Below, piece after piece: positions 1 through 9,273 of a DNA stretch of 34,898 bases. Each line of letters begins with the position of its first letter. Position 1 is the stretch's first letter. The DNA lies in NCBI GenBank assembly GCA_028706005.1, contig JAQWCI010000007.1:1-34898 (forward strand), read 5' to 3'. Both the position numbers and the translations under genes were made by a program. Source of the DNA: Lachnospiraceae bacterium (GTDB lineage Bacteria; Bacillota; Clostridia; Lachnospirales; Lachnospiraceae). The notes beneath the pieces were generated by a model. The model was not told the origin of the DNA. It was given only the letters and a program-made list of their open reading frames with translations, and ran no database searches.

Positions 1-3
1 ACG

Positions 4-1350
4 ATGAAGGGGCAAAAGAGACCAGGGATACTGAATAACATAGGCCTCCGCATAGGTGCTTTTATTGCGGCCGTGATCATCTGGTTCCTTGTTACTGATA
101 TCAACGACCCGGTGACCAAGGTGCAGTTTGACAACATTTCGGTCAAGCTTTTAAACACAAGCACCATAACAGATGCAGGGCAGGTATACACGGTGCTCGA
201 CGGAACCGACACGATCCCGGTCGTGACGGTGATGGCTTCGCGCTCGATAATAGATTCCCTCGACAAGGATAATATCGTTGCGACAGCCGATGCGAGCGAT
301 ATAACAAGTCTCGGCACAGTTGACATAACACTGACGACTAACAAGTATTCAGGCAAGATAGAGAGCATAAAGGGAAGCATAGATACTGTGCGTCTCAGTG
401 TCGAGAAGAAGAAGACGACGCAGCTCGCGCTGCGCTACACTACGAGCGGAACACCGGCTGATGGGTATGTTCTCGGTGATGTGACGATAGATCAGAACCA
501 GGTCCGCGTTTCAGGCCCTGAATCAATAGTATCAAAGATAGCGAAAGCAGAAGCAAATGTCGATGTATCAGGAGCTGCCGCCACAGTTACCACTAATGTG
601 GATGTGAAACTCTATGACAGTGACGGCAAAGCTATAGATGCCACCTCGCTCACTATGAATATCTCTACGGTAAAGGTGTCGGCAGTCATACTTCCGACCA
701 AGAACGTTCCGATCCAGGTCTCAATAGGCGGGACCCCGGCCGAAGGGTATGCGCTCAATGGAAAAGTCACAGTCACACCGGCTACGGTGACCATAGCAGG
801 AAGGTCATCGGTTTTGAATTCCATTGAGAGTATTGTGATTTCGTCTGATTCAATAGATGTTACAGGCGCTGCCGAGACAAGAACATGGACTATTGATATA
901 ACAGGATACCTGCCGGAGAATGTCACAATTTCTGATGATAGTTTTGACGGGAATATAAGCATTGTTGCTGAGATAGAGCAGATAGAAAAGGAAACGCTGG
1001 ACTTTGATTCGGACAGTATAGCGGTCACAAATGTACCTGATGGTTATGATGCCGCGATAACAAGCGTGAGTGATGGACTCGGCAACACGGGGTCAGACGG
1101 ATCCGCCGTAAAACTTTCTGTGGATATAGTGGGACTTAAGGCGTCTCTTGACACAGTCAGCGCATCAAATATAGCACCGACACTCGACGTCGCGTCAATT
1201 ATCGGAGACGTTGACACAACAAAAGATATAAGCGGCAGCTACAACGGGGAAGTCGCGTTGACGCTTCCGGACAAGGTCACGGCGGACAACACCGTGCGCG
1301 CTGTAATTACTTTGACAGCTAAGAAATCTGATACAGATACTACAGAATAG
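4..1350 (+). CDS. cdaR: YbbR-domain protein, CdaR-type regulator of c-di-AMP synthase
   Basis: This is a membrane-anchored, extracytoplasmic protein of the YbbR family, which in Firmicutes binds and modulates the diadenylate cyclase CdaA. One N-terminal transmembrane segment at about residues 14-30 (IGAFIAAVIIWFLVT) is followed by the typical 'DINDPV' stretch. The rest is a series of roughly 80-residue beta-rich YbbR repeats, seen as recurring 'P..GY.l..v.v.P..V.i.G' patterns near residues 150, 245 and 340. The C-terminal tail is Asp/Thr-rich. The length of 448 aa is normal for the family. The ATG at position 4 is a plausible true start because the family's N-terminus begins just before the membrane segment. 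cdaA would be expected just upstream, outside the window. glmM follows after 22 bp, the classic cdaA-cdaR-glmM arrangement. The family assignment is firm; the partner is inferred from gene order. Confidence 0.9.
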   Translation: MKGQKRPGILNNIGLRIGAFIAAVIIWFLVTDINDPVTKVQFDNISVKLLNTSTITDAGQVYTVLDGTDTIPVVTVMASRSIIDSLDKDNIVATADASDITSLGTVDITLTTNKYSGKIESIKGSIDTVRLSVEKKKTTQLALRYTTSGTPADGYVLGDVTIDQNQVRVSGPESIVSKIAKAEANVDVSGAAATVTTNVDVKLYDSDGKAIDATSLTMNISTVKVSAVILPTKNVPIQVSIGGTPAEGYALNGKVTVTPATVTIAGRSSVLNSIESIVISSDSIDVTGAAETRTWTIDITGYLPENVTISDDSFDGNISIVAEIEQIEKETLDFDSDSIAVTNVPDGYDAAITSVSDGLGNTGSDGSAVKLSVDIVGLKASLDTVSASNIAPTLDVASIIGDVDTTKDISGSYNGEVALTLPDKVTADNTVRAVITLTAKKSDTDTTE

Positions 1351-1372
1351 CCTGACAGGGGGAACTTGATTA

Positions 1373-2725
1373 ATGAGCAGAATGTTCGGAACTGACGGAG
1401 TCAGAGGAGTAGCTAATGATGAGCTGACACCGAAGCTCGCGATGGAGTTAGGACAGGCAGGAGCATATGTTCTCGCCAAAACAAATGATGCGCACCGCCC
1501 GGTGATAATGGTAGGGTGTGATACACGTCTTTCTGGTGACATGCTGGCAAACGCACTGATGGCAGGAGCATGTTCCGTCGGTGCCAATGTTATTTATCTC
1601 GGGATCCTTCCGACGCCGGCTGTAGCGTTCCTTGCTAAAAAGCACCACGCAGATGCAGGAGTCGTCATATCAGCATCGCACAATCCGATGGAATTCAATG
1701 GTATTAAGTTCTTTGATGGCGAAGGATTCAAACTTCCGGATGCCACCGAGGATGAGATAGAAGCCGAGATCAGGTCAGGGATGAAAGACATAGTATTCCC
1801 TACGGGTGCAGGTGTAGGTAAGATCACATATAATTTTGACATGCGTAAGGAATACATACAGAATGCACTTGACCTTGTCCAGGTAGATCTCACAGGCATG
1901 AAGCTTGTCATGGACTGTGCAGAAGGCGCATCCACATTCACAAATGTTGATGCAGTTCGTGCGCTGGGTGCTGATCTTGTAACGATGCATGTCGATCCTG
2001 ATGGAACTAACATAAATAAAGGCTGTGGGTCCACACATATTGAAGAACTGCAGAAGAGAGTCGTTGAAGAGGGAGCTGATGCCGGTCTTGCGTTCGACGG
2101 TGATGCCGACAGGTTCCTGGCAGTGGATGAAAAGGGACAGGTAGTCAACGGCGATCAGATCATGGCAATTGTCGGCAAGTACATGAAGAGCAAGGGCACA
2201 CTTAATAAAGATACGGTGGTCGTCACCGTAATGAGCAACCTCGGTTTCTTTATGTGTGGAGAACGTGAAGGACTGAATATTGAGCGCACAAAAGTCGGCG
2301 ACAGATACGTTCTGGAATGCATGAAAGAAAAGGGCTACAATCTTGGGGGAGAGCAGTCAGGCCATGTTATTTATCTGAGTGAGAATACGACCGGCGACGG
2401 ACTTCTGAGCGCACTTCATCTCCTGCAGGTAATGAAAGAGACAGGTGACAAATTATCTGAAATGGCTGCAATCTGCGAGATGATGCCACAATCACTTGTC
2501 AATGCACATGTCGCCAATGATAAGAAAAATCACTATATGGATTACCCGGAAGTTAAAGAAGCATGTGAAAAACTCGAAAAAGAGTTTGCCGGCGAGGGAC
2601 GTGTGCTCATAAGACCGTCAGGGACAGAACCGCTCGTCCGTGTTATGATAGAGGGCAGAGATCAGGAACTGATACACAGGAAAGCTGAGGAACTGGCAAA
2701 ACTTATTGAGAAAGTGATGGGCTAG
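1373..2725 (+). CDS. glmM: Phosphoglucosamine mutase
   Basis: GlmM converts glucosamine-6-phosphate to glucosamine-1-phosphate, a cytosolic step toward UDP-GlcNAc and peptidoglycan. The sequence begins 'MSRMFGTDGVRG', as expected. The phosphoserine loop is 'VISASHNPMEFNG', with the catalytic serine at about Ser102. The metal-binding loop 'DGDADR' lies at about 242-247, the sugar-binding 'GGEQSGH' is around residue 325, and the phosphate-binding 'RPSGTEPLVRVM' is near the C-terminus. At 450 aa it has the standard bacterial length. It starts at ATG 1373, downstream of an 'AGGGGGAA' Shine-Dalgarno, 22 bp after cdaR, so the two are probably co-transcribed. A strong promoter for the next gene begins right after its stop codon. 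Confidence 0.97.
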   Translation: MSRMFGTDGVRGVANDELTPKLAMELGQAGAYVLAKTNDAHRPVIMVGCDTRLSGDMLANALMAGACSVGANVIYLGILPTPAVAFLAKKHHADAGVVISASHNPMEFNGIKFFDGEGFKLPDATEDEIEAEIRSGMKDIVFPTGAGVGKITYNFDMRKEYIQNALDLVQVDLTGMKLVMDCAEGASTFTNVDAVRALGADLVTMHVDPDGTNINKGCGSTHIEELQKRVVEEGADAGLAFDGDADRFLAVDEKGQVVNGDQIMAIVGKYMKSKGTLNKDTVVVTVMSNLGFFMCGEREGLNIERTKVGDRYVLECMKEKGYNLGGEQSGHVIYLSENTTGDGLLSALHLLQVMKETGDKLSEMAAICEMMPQSLVNAHVANDKKNHYMDYPEVKEACEKLEKEFAGEGRVLIRPSGTEPLVRVMIEGRDQELIHRKAEELAKLIEKVMG

Positions 2726-2732
2726 ATTCTTC

Positions 2733-2760
2733 TTGCAATGAAAGTTTTTAGTGTTACAAT
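2733..2760 (+). promoter_or_regulatory. Sigma-A-type promoter of ptsH
   Basis: A TTGCAA -35 box and a TACAAT -10 box are separated by exactly 16 bp, starting 7 bp after the glmM stop. They match the vegetative consensus in 5/6 and 5/6 positions. The predicted transcript has a roughly 50-nt leader before ptsH. Confidence 0.7.
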
Positions 2761-2763
2761 TAC

Positions 2764-2802
2764 ATTATTCTCTTGAGACAGAACACAAGAGAAGAATAAT
2801 CG
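2764..2802 (+). repeat. Inverted repeat in the ptsH leader
   Basis: The arms TTCTCTTG and CAAGAGAA form an 8-bp stem around a 10-nt loop. ATTA/TAAT pairing extends the stem across a 3-nt bulge. It lies between the predicted transcription start and the ptsH ribosome binding site. No U-run follows, so it is more likely a leader hairpin than a terminator. Its function is unknown. Confidence 0.4.
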
Positions 2803-2818
2803 GAGCGGGTCAGTAATC

Positions 2819-3082
2819 ATGGTAAGTCAGAAAGTAACAATTAAGAATCCAACCGGACTGCATCTAGGTCCTGCAGGTGTCCTATGCAAGGATGCAATGC
2901 TATTTAAGTCTCAGATCACTTTTCAGTTCCGTGAATCCACGGCAAATGCGAAGAGCGTTCTGAGCGTACTTGGCGCATGCGTTAAATCCGGTGATGAGAT
3001 TGAACTTATCTGTAACGGAGAGGACGAAAAGGAAGCTCTTGCTTTTCTTGTAAAAGAAATCAATGAGGGACTTGGAGAGTAA
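2819..3082 (+). CDS. ptsH: HPr-family phosphocarrier protein with atypical active site
   Basis: HPr carries phosphate from PTS Enzyme I to sugar-specific EIIA proteins and, when phosphorylated at Ser46, co-regulates catabolite repression. The 87-aa product has the right length. His15 is present in 'TGLHLGPAG', and the regulatory serine is present as Ser46 in 'NAKSVLSVLG'. The oddity is position 17, which is glycine where canonical HPr has arginine (HARPA). Arg17 normally stabilises the phosphohistidine and takes part in docking to EI and EIIA. The gene could be a regulatory HPr variant or a divergent phosphocarrier. It sits as a single-gene unit between its own promoter and a strong terminator, with no ptsI nearby. 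Family membership is certain; full phosphotransfer competence is not. Confidence 0.88.
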   Translation: MVSQKVTIKNPTGLHLGPAGVLCKDAMLFKSQITFQFRESTANAKSVLSVLGACVKSGDEIELICNGEDEKEALAFLVKEINEGLGE

Positions 3083-3116
3083 TCGTCCACCTTTGAAACA
3101 AGCACAGATTAAGGAA

Positions 3117-3148
3117 CCGGTTTCCATGCGGAGACCGGCTCTTTTTTT
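3117..3148 (+). terminator. Intrinsic terminator after ptsH
   Basis: A 9-bp stem (CCGGTTTCC / GGAGACCGG, one T-G wobble) with a 4-nt loop is followed by CTCTTTTTTT. It separates ptsH from leuA. Confidence 0.85.
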
Positions 3149-3212
3149 ACGGTTTTGCCGGGAGCTTCGCGACAGCAGTCAGAACAAATTTGACAATATA
3201 AGAGGAGAAAAA

Positions 3213-4907
3213 ATGCTGAATTACAAACGTTATCAGAGAGTACCAGTAACAGATTATCCAGAGAGGACATGGCCTGATAAGCAGATAACAAAGGCTCCCA
3301 TATGGTGCAGCGTGGATCTCCGCGATGGCAATCAGGCTCTTATAGATCCAATGATGGTCGGGGAAAAGCTTGAGATGTACGATCTTATAGTAAAGCTCGG
3401 CTTTACAGATATCGAGGTGGGTTTTCCTTCGGCAAGCCAGATCGAATATGATTTCATAAGAAAACTGATAGATGAGGACAGAATCCCCGACGGTGTGAAG
3501 CTTCAGGTGCTGTCACAGTGCCGCAAGGAGCAGATAGACCGCACATTTGAGAACATAAAGGGATGTAAGAATGTAGTATTCCACATCTATAATTCGACAT
3601 CTACACTTCAGAGAGATGTGGTGTTCCATATGGACAGGGAGCAGGTTAAAGAGCTCGCAGTTCAGGGAACAAAATGGGTAAAAGAAGGAGCCGCTGATTT
3701 TGACGGCAACCTTACACTCGAGTACTCACCTGAGAGCTACACAGGCACAGAGCTCGATTATGCGCTGGAGGTCTGCAATGCCGTCATAAACGAGTGGGGA
3801 CCGACACCTGAACACCCGATGATAATTAACCTCCCGTCCACAGTTGAAATGACGACACCGAATGTTTTTGCTGACGGCATTGAATGGATGAGCAGACATA
3901 TGGATCACAGAGACAGCGTGATACTCTCAGTCCATCCGCACAATGACAGAGGCACGGGAACAGCGGCTGCCGAGCTGGCACTTCTTGCAGGAGCCGACAG
4001 ACTCGAGGGAACGCTTTTCGGAAATGGCGAGCGCACGGGGAACCTTGATCTTCTGAACGTGGCTTATAATATGTTTTCACAGGGAATGGATCCCAAGCTT
4101 AAGATCGAGCATATTCCCGAGATCATAGATGTCTACGAACGCTGCAATAAGATGCCCATAGATCCGAGACATCCTTATGGCGGAAAACTTGTTTTCACGT
4201 CGTTCTCAGGTTCGCACCAGGATGCGATAAACAAGGGCACGCAGGCGATGAAGGACAGAAAGCTCGATTATTGGGCGGTCCCTTACCTCACTATAGACCC
4301 GGCGGATATCGGCAGGCAGTACGAGCCGATCGTAAGGATCAACTCACAGTCAGGCAAGGGCGGCGTAGCCTTCGTCATGGACAACTATTTTGGCTTCAAG
4401 CTGCCGAAGGGAATGCACCGCGAATTTGCGGATATCATTCAGGCTATTTCGGAGAAAGAAGGAGAAGTGTCGCCTGATGAGATCATGGCTGCCTTCAGGG
4501 AGAACTACATCGAGAAGAAGGAACCGCTGCATTTCAAGAGGCTCCAGGTAATAGATACGCAGCAGGATACGGACAGCGAGTTCGACACAAAGGTCATACT
4601 CACGTATACAGATCATGGCATAGAGGAGACGCTCGAGGGCGTCGGAAACGGTCCTCTTGATGCGACGAGACGTGGGATCCGCGAAACGATGGGCAGAGAA
4701 TACCGTATTCTTGACTACACAGAGCATGCGCTCACATCAGGCGCTGATGCGCAGGCAGCGGCATATATTCATCTCATGGACGGCGATACAGGTGAGGTCA
4801 CCTGGGGCGTCGGCGTGAGCTCCAATATCACAAGAGCTTCAGTGCGCGCCATATTCTCAGCGATGAACAGACTTGGCGCAGCGCCACAGCGCGGCATCAA
4901 AGATTGA
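3213..4907 (+). CDS. leuA: 2-isopropylmalate synthase, long (yeast/actinobacterial-type) form
   Basis: LeuA condenses acetyl-CoA with 2-oxoisovalerate, the first committed step of leucine synthesis. The start is set at ATG 3213 ('MLNYKRYQRVPV'), behind an AGAGGAG ribosome binding site five bases away. The longer ORF-track start at 3063 would run back through ptsH and its terminator. The protein is 564 aa, typical of the long LeuA type. The catalytic TIM-barrel motif 'SVDLRDGNQAL' is near the N-terminus and the metal-binding 'HPHNDRGTG' is in the middle. A C-terminal LeuA-type allosteric domain (about residues 430-564) probably confers leucine feedback inhibition. No other leu genes are adjacent, and I saw no leader peptide or T-box in the short upstream gap. 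Confidence 0.95.
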   Translation: MLNYKRYQRVPVTDYPERTWPDKQITKAPIWCSVDLRDGNQALIDPMMVGEKLEMYDLIVKLGFTDIEVGFPSASQIEYDFIRKLIDEDRIPDGVKLQVLSQCRKEQIDRTFENIKGCKNVVFHIYNSTSTLQRDVVFHMDREQVKELAVQGTKWVKEGAADFDGNLTLEYSPESYTGTELDYALEVCNAVINEWGPTPEHPMIINLPSTVEMTTPNVFADGIEWMSRHMDHRDSVILSVHPHNDRGTGTAAAELALLAGADRLEGTLFGNGERTGNLDLLNVAYNMFSQGMDPKLKIEHIPEIIDVYERCNKMPIDPRHPYGGKLVFTSFSGSHQDAINKGTQAMKDRKLDYWAVPYLTIDPADIGRQYEPIVRINSQSGKGGVAFVMDNYFGFKLPKGMHREFADIIQAISEKEGEVSPDEIMAAFRENYIEKKEPLHFKRLQVIDTQQDTDSEFDTKVILTYTDHGIEETLEGVGNGPLDATRRGIRETMGREYRILDYTEHALTSGADAQAAAYIHLMDGDTGEVTWGVGVSSNITRASVRAIFSAMNRLGAAPQRGIKD

Positions 4908-4936
4908 TTGAACCGGAGGCTTCTTTGTGCAATAAT
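4908..4936 (+). promoter_or_regulatory. Candidate promoter of proS
   Basis: TTGAAC and AATAAT are separated by 17 bp, just after the leuA stop and about 115 nt before proS. The match is reasonable but not strong. The 146-nt gap shows no T-box hallmark sequence. Confidence 0.4.
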
Positions 4937-5053
4937 GCTGTTGTTGTGGTGCCCGAAACGGACATACACACATGAGCACTTCAGTCTCGGCACGGGCCGC
5001 GGACATGTAACGAAGCACTTACACTTATCAGATTCAGGAAGGAATTCAAGGAA

Positions 5054-6490
5054 ATGGCCGATCAACAGAAGAAATTCGTGGAGTCAATAACACCCCGCGA
5101 TCAGGATTTCACACAGTGGTATACGGATGTCTGCATCAGGGCAAATCTCATTGCGTACAGCAATATAAAGGGCTTCATGGTAATAAAGCCGAACGGTTAT
5201 GCATTATGGGAGAACATTCAGAAGAACCTCGATGACAGGTTCAAGGCGACCGGAGTGCAGAACGTATATATGCCGATGCTCATACCTGAGAACCTCATGA
5301 ATAAAGAGGGGGAGCTTGTCAATGGTTTTGCCCCGGAGGTCGCATGGGTGACGAGCGGCGGAACAGAGCCACTCACTGAGAGACTTTGTGTGCGTCCGAC
5401 ATCAGAGACACTGTTCAGTGATTTCTATTCACAGGACGTCCATTCATACCGTGATCTGCCACGCCTTTACAACCAATGGTGCTCTGTAGTCCGCTGGGAG
5501 AAGGAGACGAGACCGTTCCTTCGTTCACGTGAATTCCTGTGGCAGGAAGGCCATACGATTCATGAAACAGCAGAGGAAGCCGAGGAGAGAACGCAGCAGA
5601 TGCTTGATGTATATGCTGATTTCCTTTCGGAAGAACTGGCTATCCCGGTAATAAAAGGACGCAAGACTGACAAGGAGAAATTTGCGGGTGCAGAGGCGAC
5701 GTATACGGTCGAGGCTCTCATGCATGACGGCAGAGCTCTTCAGTCAGGAACAAGCCATTATTTTGGCGACAAGTTCGCAAGGGCTTATGATATAAAATTT
5801 ACCGGACGCGACAACAAGATGAGCTATGTATATCAGACATCATGGGGCATGACGACGAGAGTAATAGGAGCGCTTATCATGGTCCACGGTGATGACGACG
5901 GAATAGTTCTGCCGCCGCATATTGCGCCGACACAGGTTGTGATCATCCCGATTCAGCAGCGCAAAGAGGGCGTTCTGGACAAAGCACATGAGATCGCAAA
6001 GGCTCTTAAAGATTACAGAGTGAAGATCGATGATACCGACAGAAGTCCTGGATTCAAGTTCGCGGAGCAGGAAATCAATGGAATACCGATCCGTATAGAG
6101 ATAGGCCCCAAGGATCTTGAGGTAGGCAAAGCTGTAATCTGCCGCCGTGATACAAGAGAAAAGATAGAAGTTCCGATCGGGGAGCTTCCGGTGCGCGTCG
6201 GAGAAGAGCTGGAGCGCATGCAGAAAGAAATGCTGGAGAGGGCGAAAGAGCATCTGAGGACTCATACTTTCGAGGCACACAGCAGGGAAGAATTTGAGGA
6301 AGAGTTCAAGGATACAAACGGGTTCGTCAAAGCTATGTGGTGCGGAGATCAGGCCTGTGAGGATAAGATAAAAGAAGAGTACGGCGTGACGAGCAGGTGT
6401 ATTCCTTTCGAGCAGGAAAATCTGTCAGGAACATGTGTCTGCTGCGGCAGACCGGCAAAGAAAATGGTCTGCTGGGGAAGAGCTTATTGA
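5054..6490 (+). CDS. proS: Prolyl-tRNA synthetase, short archaeal/eukaryotic type (ProS type 3)
   Basis: The enzyme charges tRNA-Pro with proline in the cytosol. The 478-aa length, without the editing (INS) domain of long bacterial ProRS, marks the short type 3 class. Class II motifs are visible: the 'LCVRPTSE' stretch, '[22 protein letters not shown]' (motif 2) and '[18 protein letters not shown]' (motif 3). An anticodon-binding domain follows. The C-terminal zinc-type domain has cysteines in 'CGDQACEDK' and 'TCVCCGR', and the chain ends in Tyr as in archaeal-type enzymes. ATG 5054 follows a purine-rich 'AAGGAATTCAAGGAA'. Clostridia commonly carry this form, so it is not unusual here. Confidence 0.95.
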   Translation: MADQQKKFVESITPRDQDFTQWYTDVCIRANLIAYSNIKGFMVIKPNGYALWENIQKNLDDRFKATGVQNVYMPMLIPENLMNKEGELVNGFAPEVAWVTSGGTEPLTERLCVRPTSETLFSDFYSQDVHSYRDLPRLYNQWCSVVRWEKETRPFLRSREFLWQEGHTIHETAEEAEERTQQMLDVYADFLSEELAIPVIKGRKTDKEKFAGAEATYTVEALMHDGRALQSGTSHYFGDKFARAYDIKFTGRDNKMSYVYQTSWGMTTRVIGALIMVHGDDDGIVLPPHIAPTQVVIIPIQQRKEGVLDKAHEIAKALKDYRVKIDDTDRSPGFKFAEQEINGIPIRIEIGPKDLEVGKAVICRRDTREKIEVPIGELPVRVGEELERMQKEMLERAKEHLRTHTFEAHSREEFEEEFKDTNGFVKAMWCGDQACEDKIKEEYGVTSRCIPFEQENLSGTCVCCGRPAKKMVCWGRAY

Positions 6491-6546
6491 TCAGAAAACC
6501 GCCGGTAGAGCGTTCGTTTCCGGATGGAAAGAAGGGAAAGCATAAA

Positions 6547-7758
6547 ATGAATATTCTAGTCATCAACTGTGGTAGTTCTTCGCTCAAGTATCAGCTTATA
6601 GACAGCATTTCGGAAAAGGTACTGGCGAAAGGATTATGCGAAAGGATAGGCAGTGACGGAGCGTGCATCACACATACCCCGGCCGGCGGAGAGAAGAAGA
6701 CAGACACTATACCGATGCCTGATCACAATGCAGCTATTGCCGCGGTAATTGAGAAACTCACAGACCCGGAAGTCGGTGTTATAAGTTCACTCGATGAGAT
6801 AAACGCTGTGGGACACAGAATTGTCCACGGTGGTGAGCGTTTCTCAAAGGCTGTGCTCATTGATGATGATGTAATAAAGGCAATCGAAGATGTATCTGAT
6901 CTTGCGCCTCTCCACAATCCGGCAAATCTCATCGGTGTAAGAGCCTGTGCAAAGCTTATGCCGGGAGTTCCTATGGTAGCGGTCTTTGATACGGCTTTCC
7001 ATCAGACAATGCCTTCGAAGGCTTATCTGTATGCGCTGCCGCTCGAGTATTACAAGAAGTATAAAGTCCGCAGATACGGGTTTCATGGTACAAGCCATGA
7101 TTATGTCAGCAACAGAGCAGCGCAGATCCTCGGAAAGAAGAGAGAAGACCTGCGGATAATAGTCTGCCACCTCGGCAACGGCGCTTCTGTCACAGCTGTT
7201 GATCACGGAAAGAGCATTGATACTACAATGGGGCTCACGCCTCTTGAAGGTCTGATAATGGGAACACGATGCGGTGACCTTGATCCCGCGATCATCACAT
7301 TCCTTATGAATAAACTGGACTGCTCGGCTGAGAATGTTTTGACTATCCTCAATAAGAAGTCTGGAATGCTGGGGCTCTCGGGCGGTATCTCAAATGATTT
7401 CAGGGACCTGAGCCGCGCTGCAGCAGAAGGCAACAAGGATGCCGAGACAGCACTACAGGCATATGCGCTTCGTGTCGGCAAGTATATAGGAGCTTACGCT
7501 GCCGAGATGGATGGCGCCGATGTCATAGTCTTCACGGCCGGAGTAGGTGAGAACGACGGCGCAATGAGAAAGAGGATATCAGATTACACGGAATTCCTTG
7601 GAACGAGCGTTGACCCGGAGAAGAATAAGATCCGCGGGGAAGAAGTCATTCTTTCAAGGCCTGAAGATAAAGTCGTCACGATGGTGGTCCCGACAAATGA
7701 AGAGCTGGCAATCGCAAGACAGACTCTGGCTATAGTAGGCTCGAAGGACGGAAATTGA
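6547..7758 (+). CDS. ackA: Acetate kinase
   Basis: AckA interconverts acetyl phosphate + ADP and acetate + ATP, the substrate-level phosphorylation step of acetogenic fermentation. The start is ATG 6547 ('MNILVINCGSSSLKYQLID'), preceded by GAAGGGAAAG. The ORF-track start at 6397 lies inside proS and is rejected. The product is 403 aa, the normal length. The N-terminal phosphate-binding 'NCGSSSLK', the signature 'YGFHGTSHDYVS', 'HLGNGASV' and 'FTAGVGEND' are all present. The usual partner pta is not adjacent. The stop codon overlaps the TTG start of cca (TTGA), indicating translational coupling. Confidence 0.97.
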   Translation: MNILVINCGSSSLKYQLIDSISEKVLAKGLCERIGSDGACITHTPAGGEKKTDTIPMPDHNAAIAAVIEKLTDPEVGVISSLDEINAVGHRIVHGGERFSKAVLIDDDVIKAIEDVSDLAPLHNPANLIGVRACAKLMPGVPMVAVFDTAFHQTMPSKAYLYALPLEYYKKYKVRRYGFHGTSHDYVSNRAAQILGKKREDLRIIVCHLGNGASVTAVDHGKSIDTTMGLTPLEGLIMGTRCGDLDPAIITFLMNKLDCSAENVLTILNKKSGMLGLSGGISNDFRDLSRAAAEGNKDAETALQAYALRVGKYIGAYAAEMDGADVIVFTAGVGENDGAMRKRISDYTEFLGTSVDPEKNKIRGEEVILSRPEDKVVTMVVPTNEELAIARQTLAIVGSKDGN

Positions 7759-9131
7759 ACCCTGCAGATATCACGATAAGTATTCCCGAAAAAGTTAACA
7801 CCGTCATTGAAACTCTGAGGCAAAATGGACATGAGGCCTACATCGTCGGGGGATGCGTCAGGGATTCCATTCTCGGAAGGACACCTGATGATTGGGATAT
7901 AACGACGTCAGCGATGCCTGAGGATGTGAAACGTCTGTTCCGCCGCACTGTAGACACGGGTATTAAGCACGGTACAGTGACGGTACTGATCGGAAATGAA
8001 CAGTTTGAGGTCACGACTTACAGAATCGACGGAGATTACGGGGACGGAAGACATCCGGACAACGTGGTATTTACGTCGAGTCTTAAGGAAGATCTGAGAC
8101 GCAGGGATTTCACGATAAACGCGATGGCGTACAGCGAAGAAGACGGTCTTATTGATTATTATGACGGGCTGGGCGACATAGACAGGAAAGTGATCCGCGC
8201 TGTCGGCGACGCAGAGGAAAGATTTACAGAAGATGCGCTGAGGATCATGCGGGCTGTCAGGTTTTCTGCGCAGCTCGGCTATTCGATAGAAGACAAAACA
8301 AAAGAAGCCGCCGGAGAACTTGCAGGGACGCTCACAAAGATCAGCGCCGAGCGCATTAACATTGAACTGACGAAGCTACTTGTTTCGCCGCATCCCGAGG
8401 AGCTGAGAACTATGTATGAGCTCGGGATAACAGCGGTGATCATGCCGGAATTTGATGTCTGCATGAAGACGCCGCAGAACAATCTGCATCATATGTTCGG
8501 CGTAGGTGAGCACATTATTCATTCGGTCCAGGCTGTGAGGGCTGATAAGGTCCTGCGATACACAATGCTGTTCCATGATATTGGAAAGCCGGACTGTCAT
8601 TACAGGGGAGCGGATGGTATAGATCACTTCCACGGACACGCTCCTGTAAGCGCTGAGATAGCGGCCAGGATAATGAAACGCCTCAAGTTCGACAATGATA
8701 CAGAAGCGAAGGTCGAAACGCTGGTGCGTTATCACGATATAAACATGGATGAAACGCCATACGCAGTCAGGAAGAGCATAGCTGTGATAGGTGAAGATCT
8801 GTTCCCGCTGCTGTTCGAGATAAAGATAGCCGATGGCGCGGCACAGAGCGAATTCAGACTTGAAGAAAAGAAAATGAAAGTCGCAGCCTGGGAGAGTATA
8901 TATAGCAGGATCATTGAAGATGGTGATTGCCTTGGCCTGAAAGACCTTAAGGTAAACGGGCAGGATCTGATAGATCGCGGGATGAAGCCCGGCAGAGAGA
9001 TAGGGATCACGCTCAGGAGGATGCTGGAAGATGTACTCCAGTACCCGTCGCACAATACGGAAGACTACCTTTTGAGCCACTATCAGCCACAGAAAGATGA
9101 GCCAGACAATAAATCAGGACAAAACTCATAA
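7755..9131 (+). CDS. cca: CCA tRNA nucleotidyltransferase with HD domain
   Basis: The enzyme adds or repairs the 3'-CCA end of tRNAs using CTP and ATP, without a template. The nucleotidyltransferase head shows 'GGCVRDSILGRTPDDWDITT', with the catalytic DxD at Asp46/Asp48. 'RRDFTINAMAY' and the 'ERINIELTKLL' region follow. A C-terminal HD-type domain with 'MLFHDIGKPDCHYR' completes the 458-aa protein, typical of the Firmicutes enzyme with an HD domain. The start is a TTG at 7755 that overlaps the ackA TGA, with an AAGGACGG Shine-Dalgarno five bases upstream. This start keeps the conserved N-terminal helix, so I accept it. Confidence 0.92.
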   Translation: MNPADITISIPEKVNTVIETLRQNGHEAYIVGGCVRDSILGRTPDDWDITTSAMPEDVKRLFRRTVDTGIKHGTVTVLIGNEQFEVTTYRIDGDYGDGRHPDNVVFTSSLKEDLRRRDFTINAMAYSEEDGLIDYYDGLGDIDRKVIRAVGDAEERFTEDALRIMRAVRFSAQLGYSIEDKTKEAAGELAGTLTKISAERINIELTKLLVSPHPEELRTMYELGITAVIMPEFDVCMKTPQNNLHHMFGVGEHIIHSVQAVRADKVLRYTMLFHDIGKPDCHYRGADGIDHFHGHAPVSAEIAARIMKRLKFDNDTEAKVETLVRYHDINMDETPYAVRKSIAVIGEDLFPLLFEIKIADGAAQSEFRLEEKKMKVAAWESIYSRIIEDGDCLGLKDLKVNGQDLIDRGMKPGREIGITLRRMLEDVLQYPSHNTEDYLLSHYQPQKDEPDNKSGQNS

Positions 9132-9178
9132 AAATGGGACCGCAAATGCTCAAAATAGCGCAAATTCGCTGTTTTTTA

Positions 9179-9207
9179 TTGACAAAGGGCAATAAAACAG
9201 ATATAAA
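9179..9207 (+). promoter_or_regulatory. Strong sigma-A promoter of hup
   Basis: A perfect TTGACA -35 box lies exactly 17 bp from TATAAA. A small TGCCGG...CCGGCA hairpin lies in the leader, then AGGAGG before the hup ATG. This fits a highly expressed gene. Confidence 0.88.
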
Positions 9208-9273
9208 TGAATAGTAGATGCCGGCCATGAGACCGGCACACATAACAAAAGAAATTATCAGGAGGATCATCAA

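Noticed and set aside
612-1028. 138-aa antisense ORF inside cdaR, and other minus-strand ORFs in the + strand genes
   Set aside because: They are shadows of strongly supported genes, with no Shine-Dalgarno, no domain pattern and composition mirroring the coding strand.
3063-3212. Longer leuA start at 3063 from the ORF track
   Set aside because: It would run through the end of ptsH and the ptsH terminator; ATG 3213 has a good AGAGGAG site and the family N-terminus.
4908-5053. T-box leader before proS
   Set aside because: The 146-nt gap has no T-box consensus, no specifier stem and no terminator/antiterminator pair.
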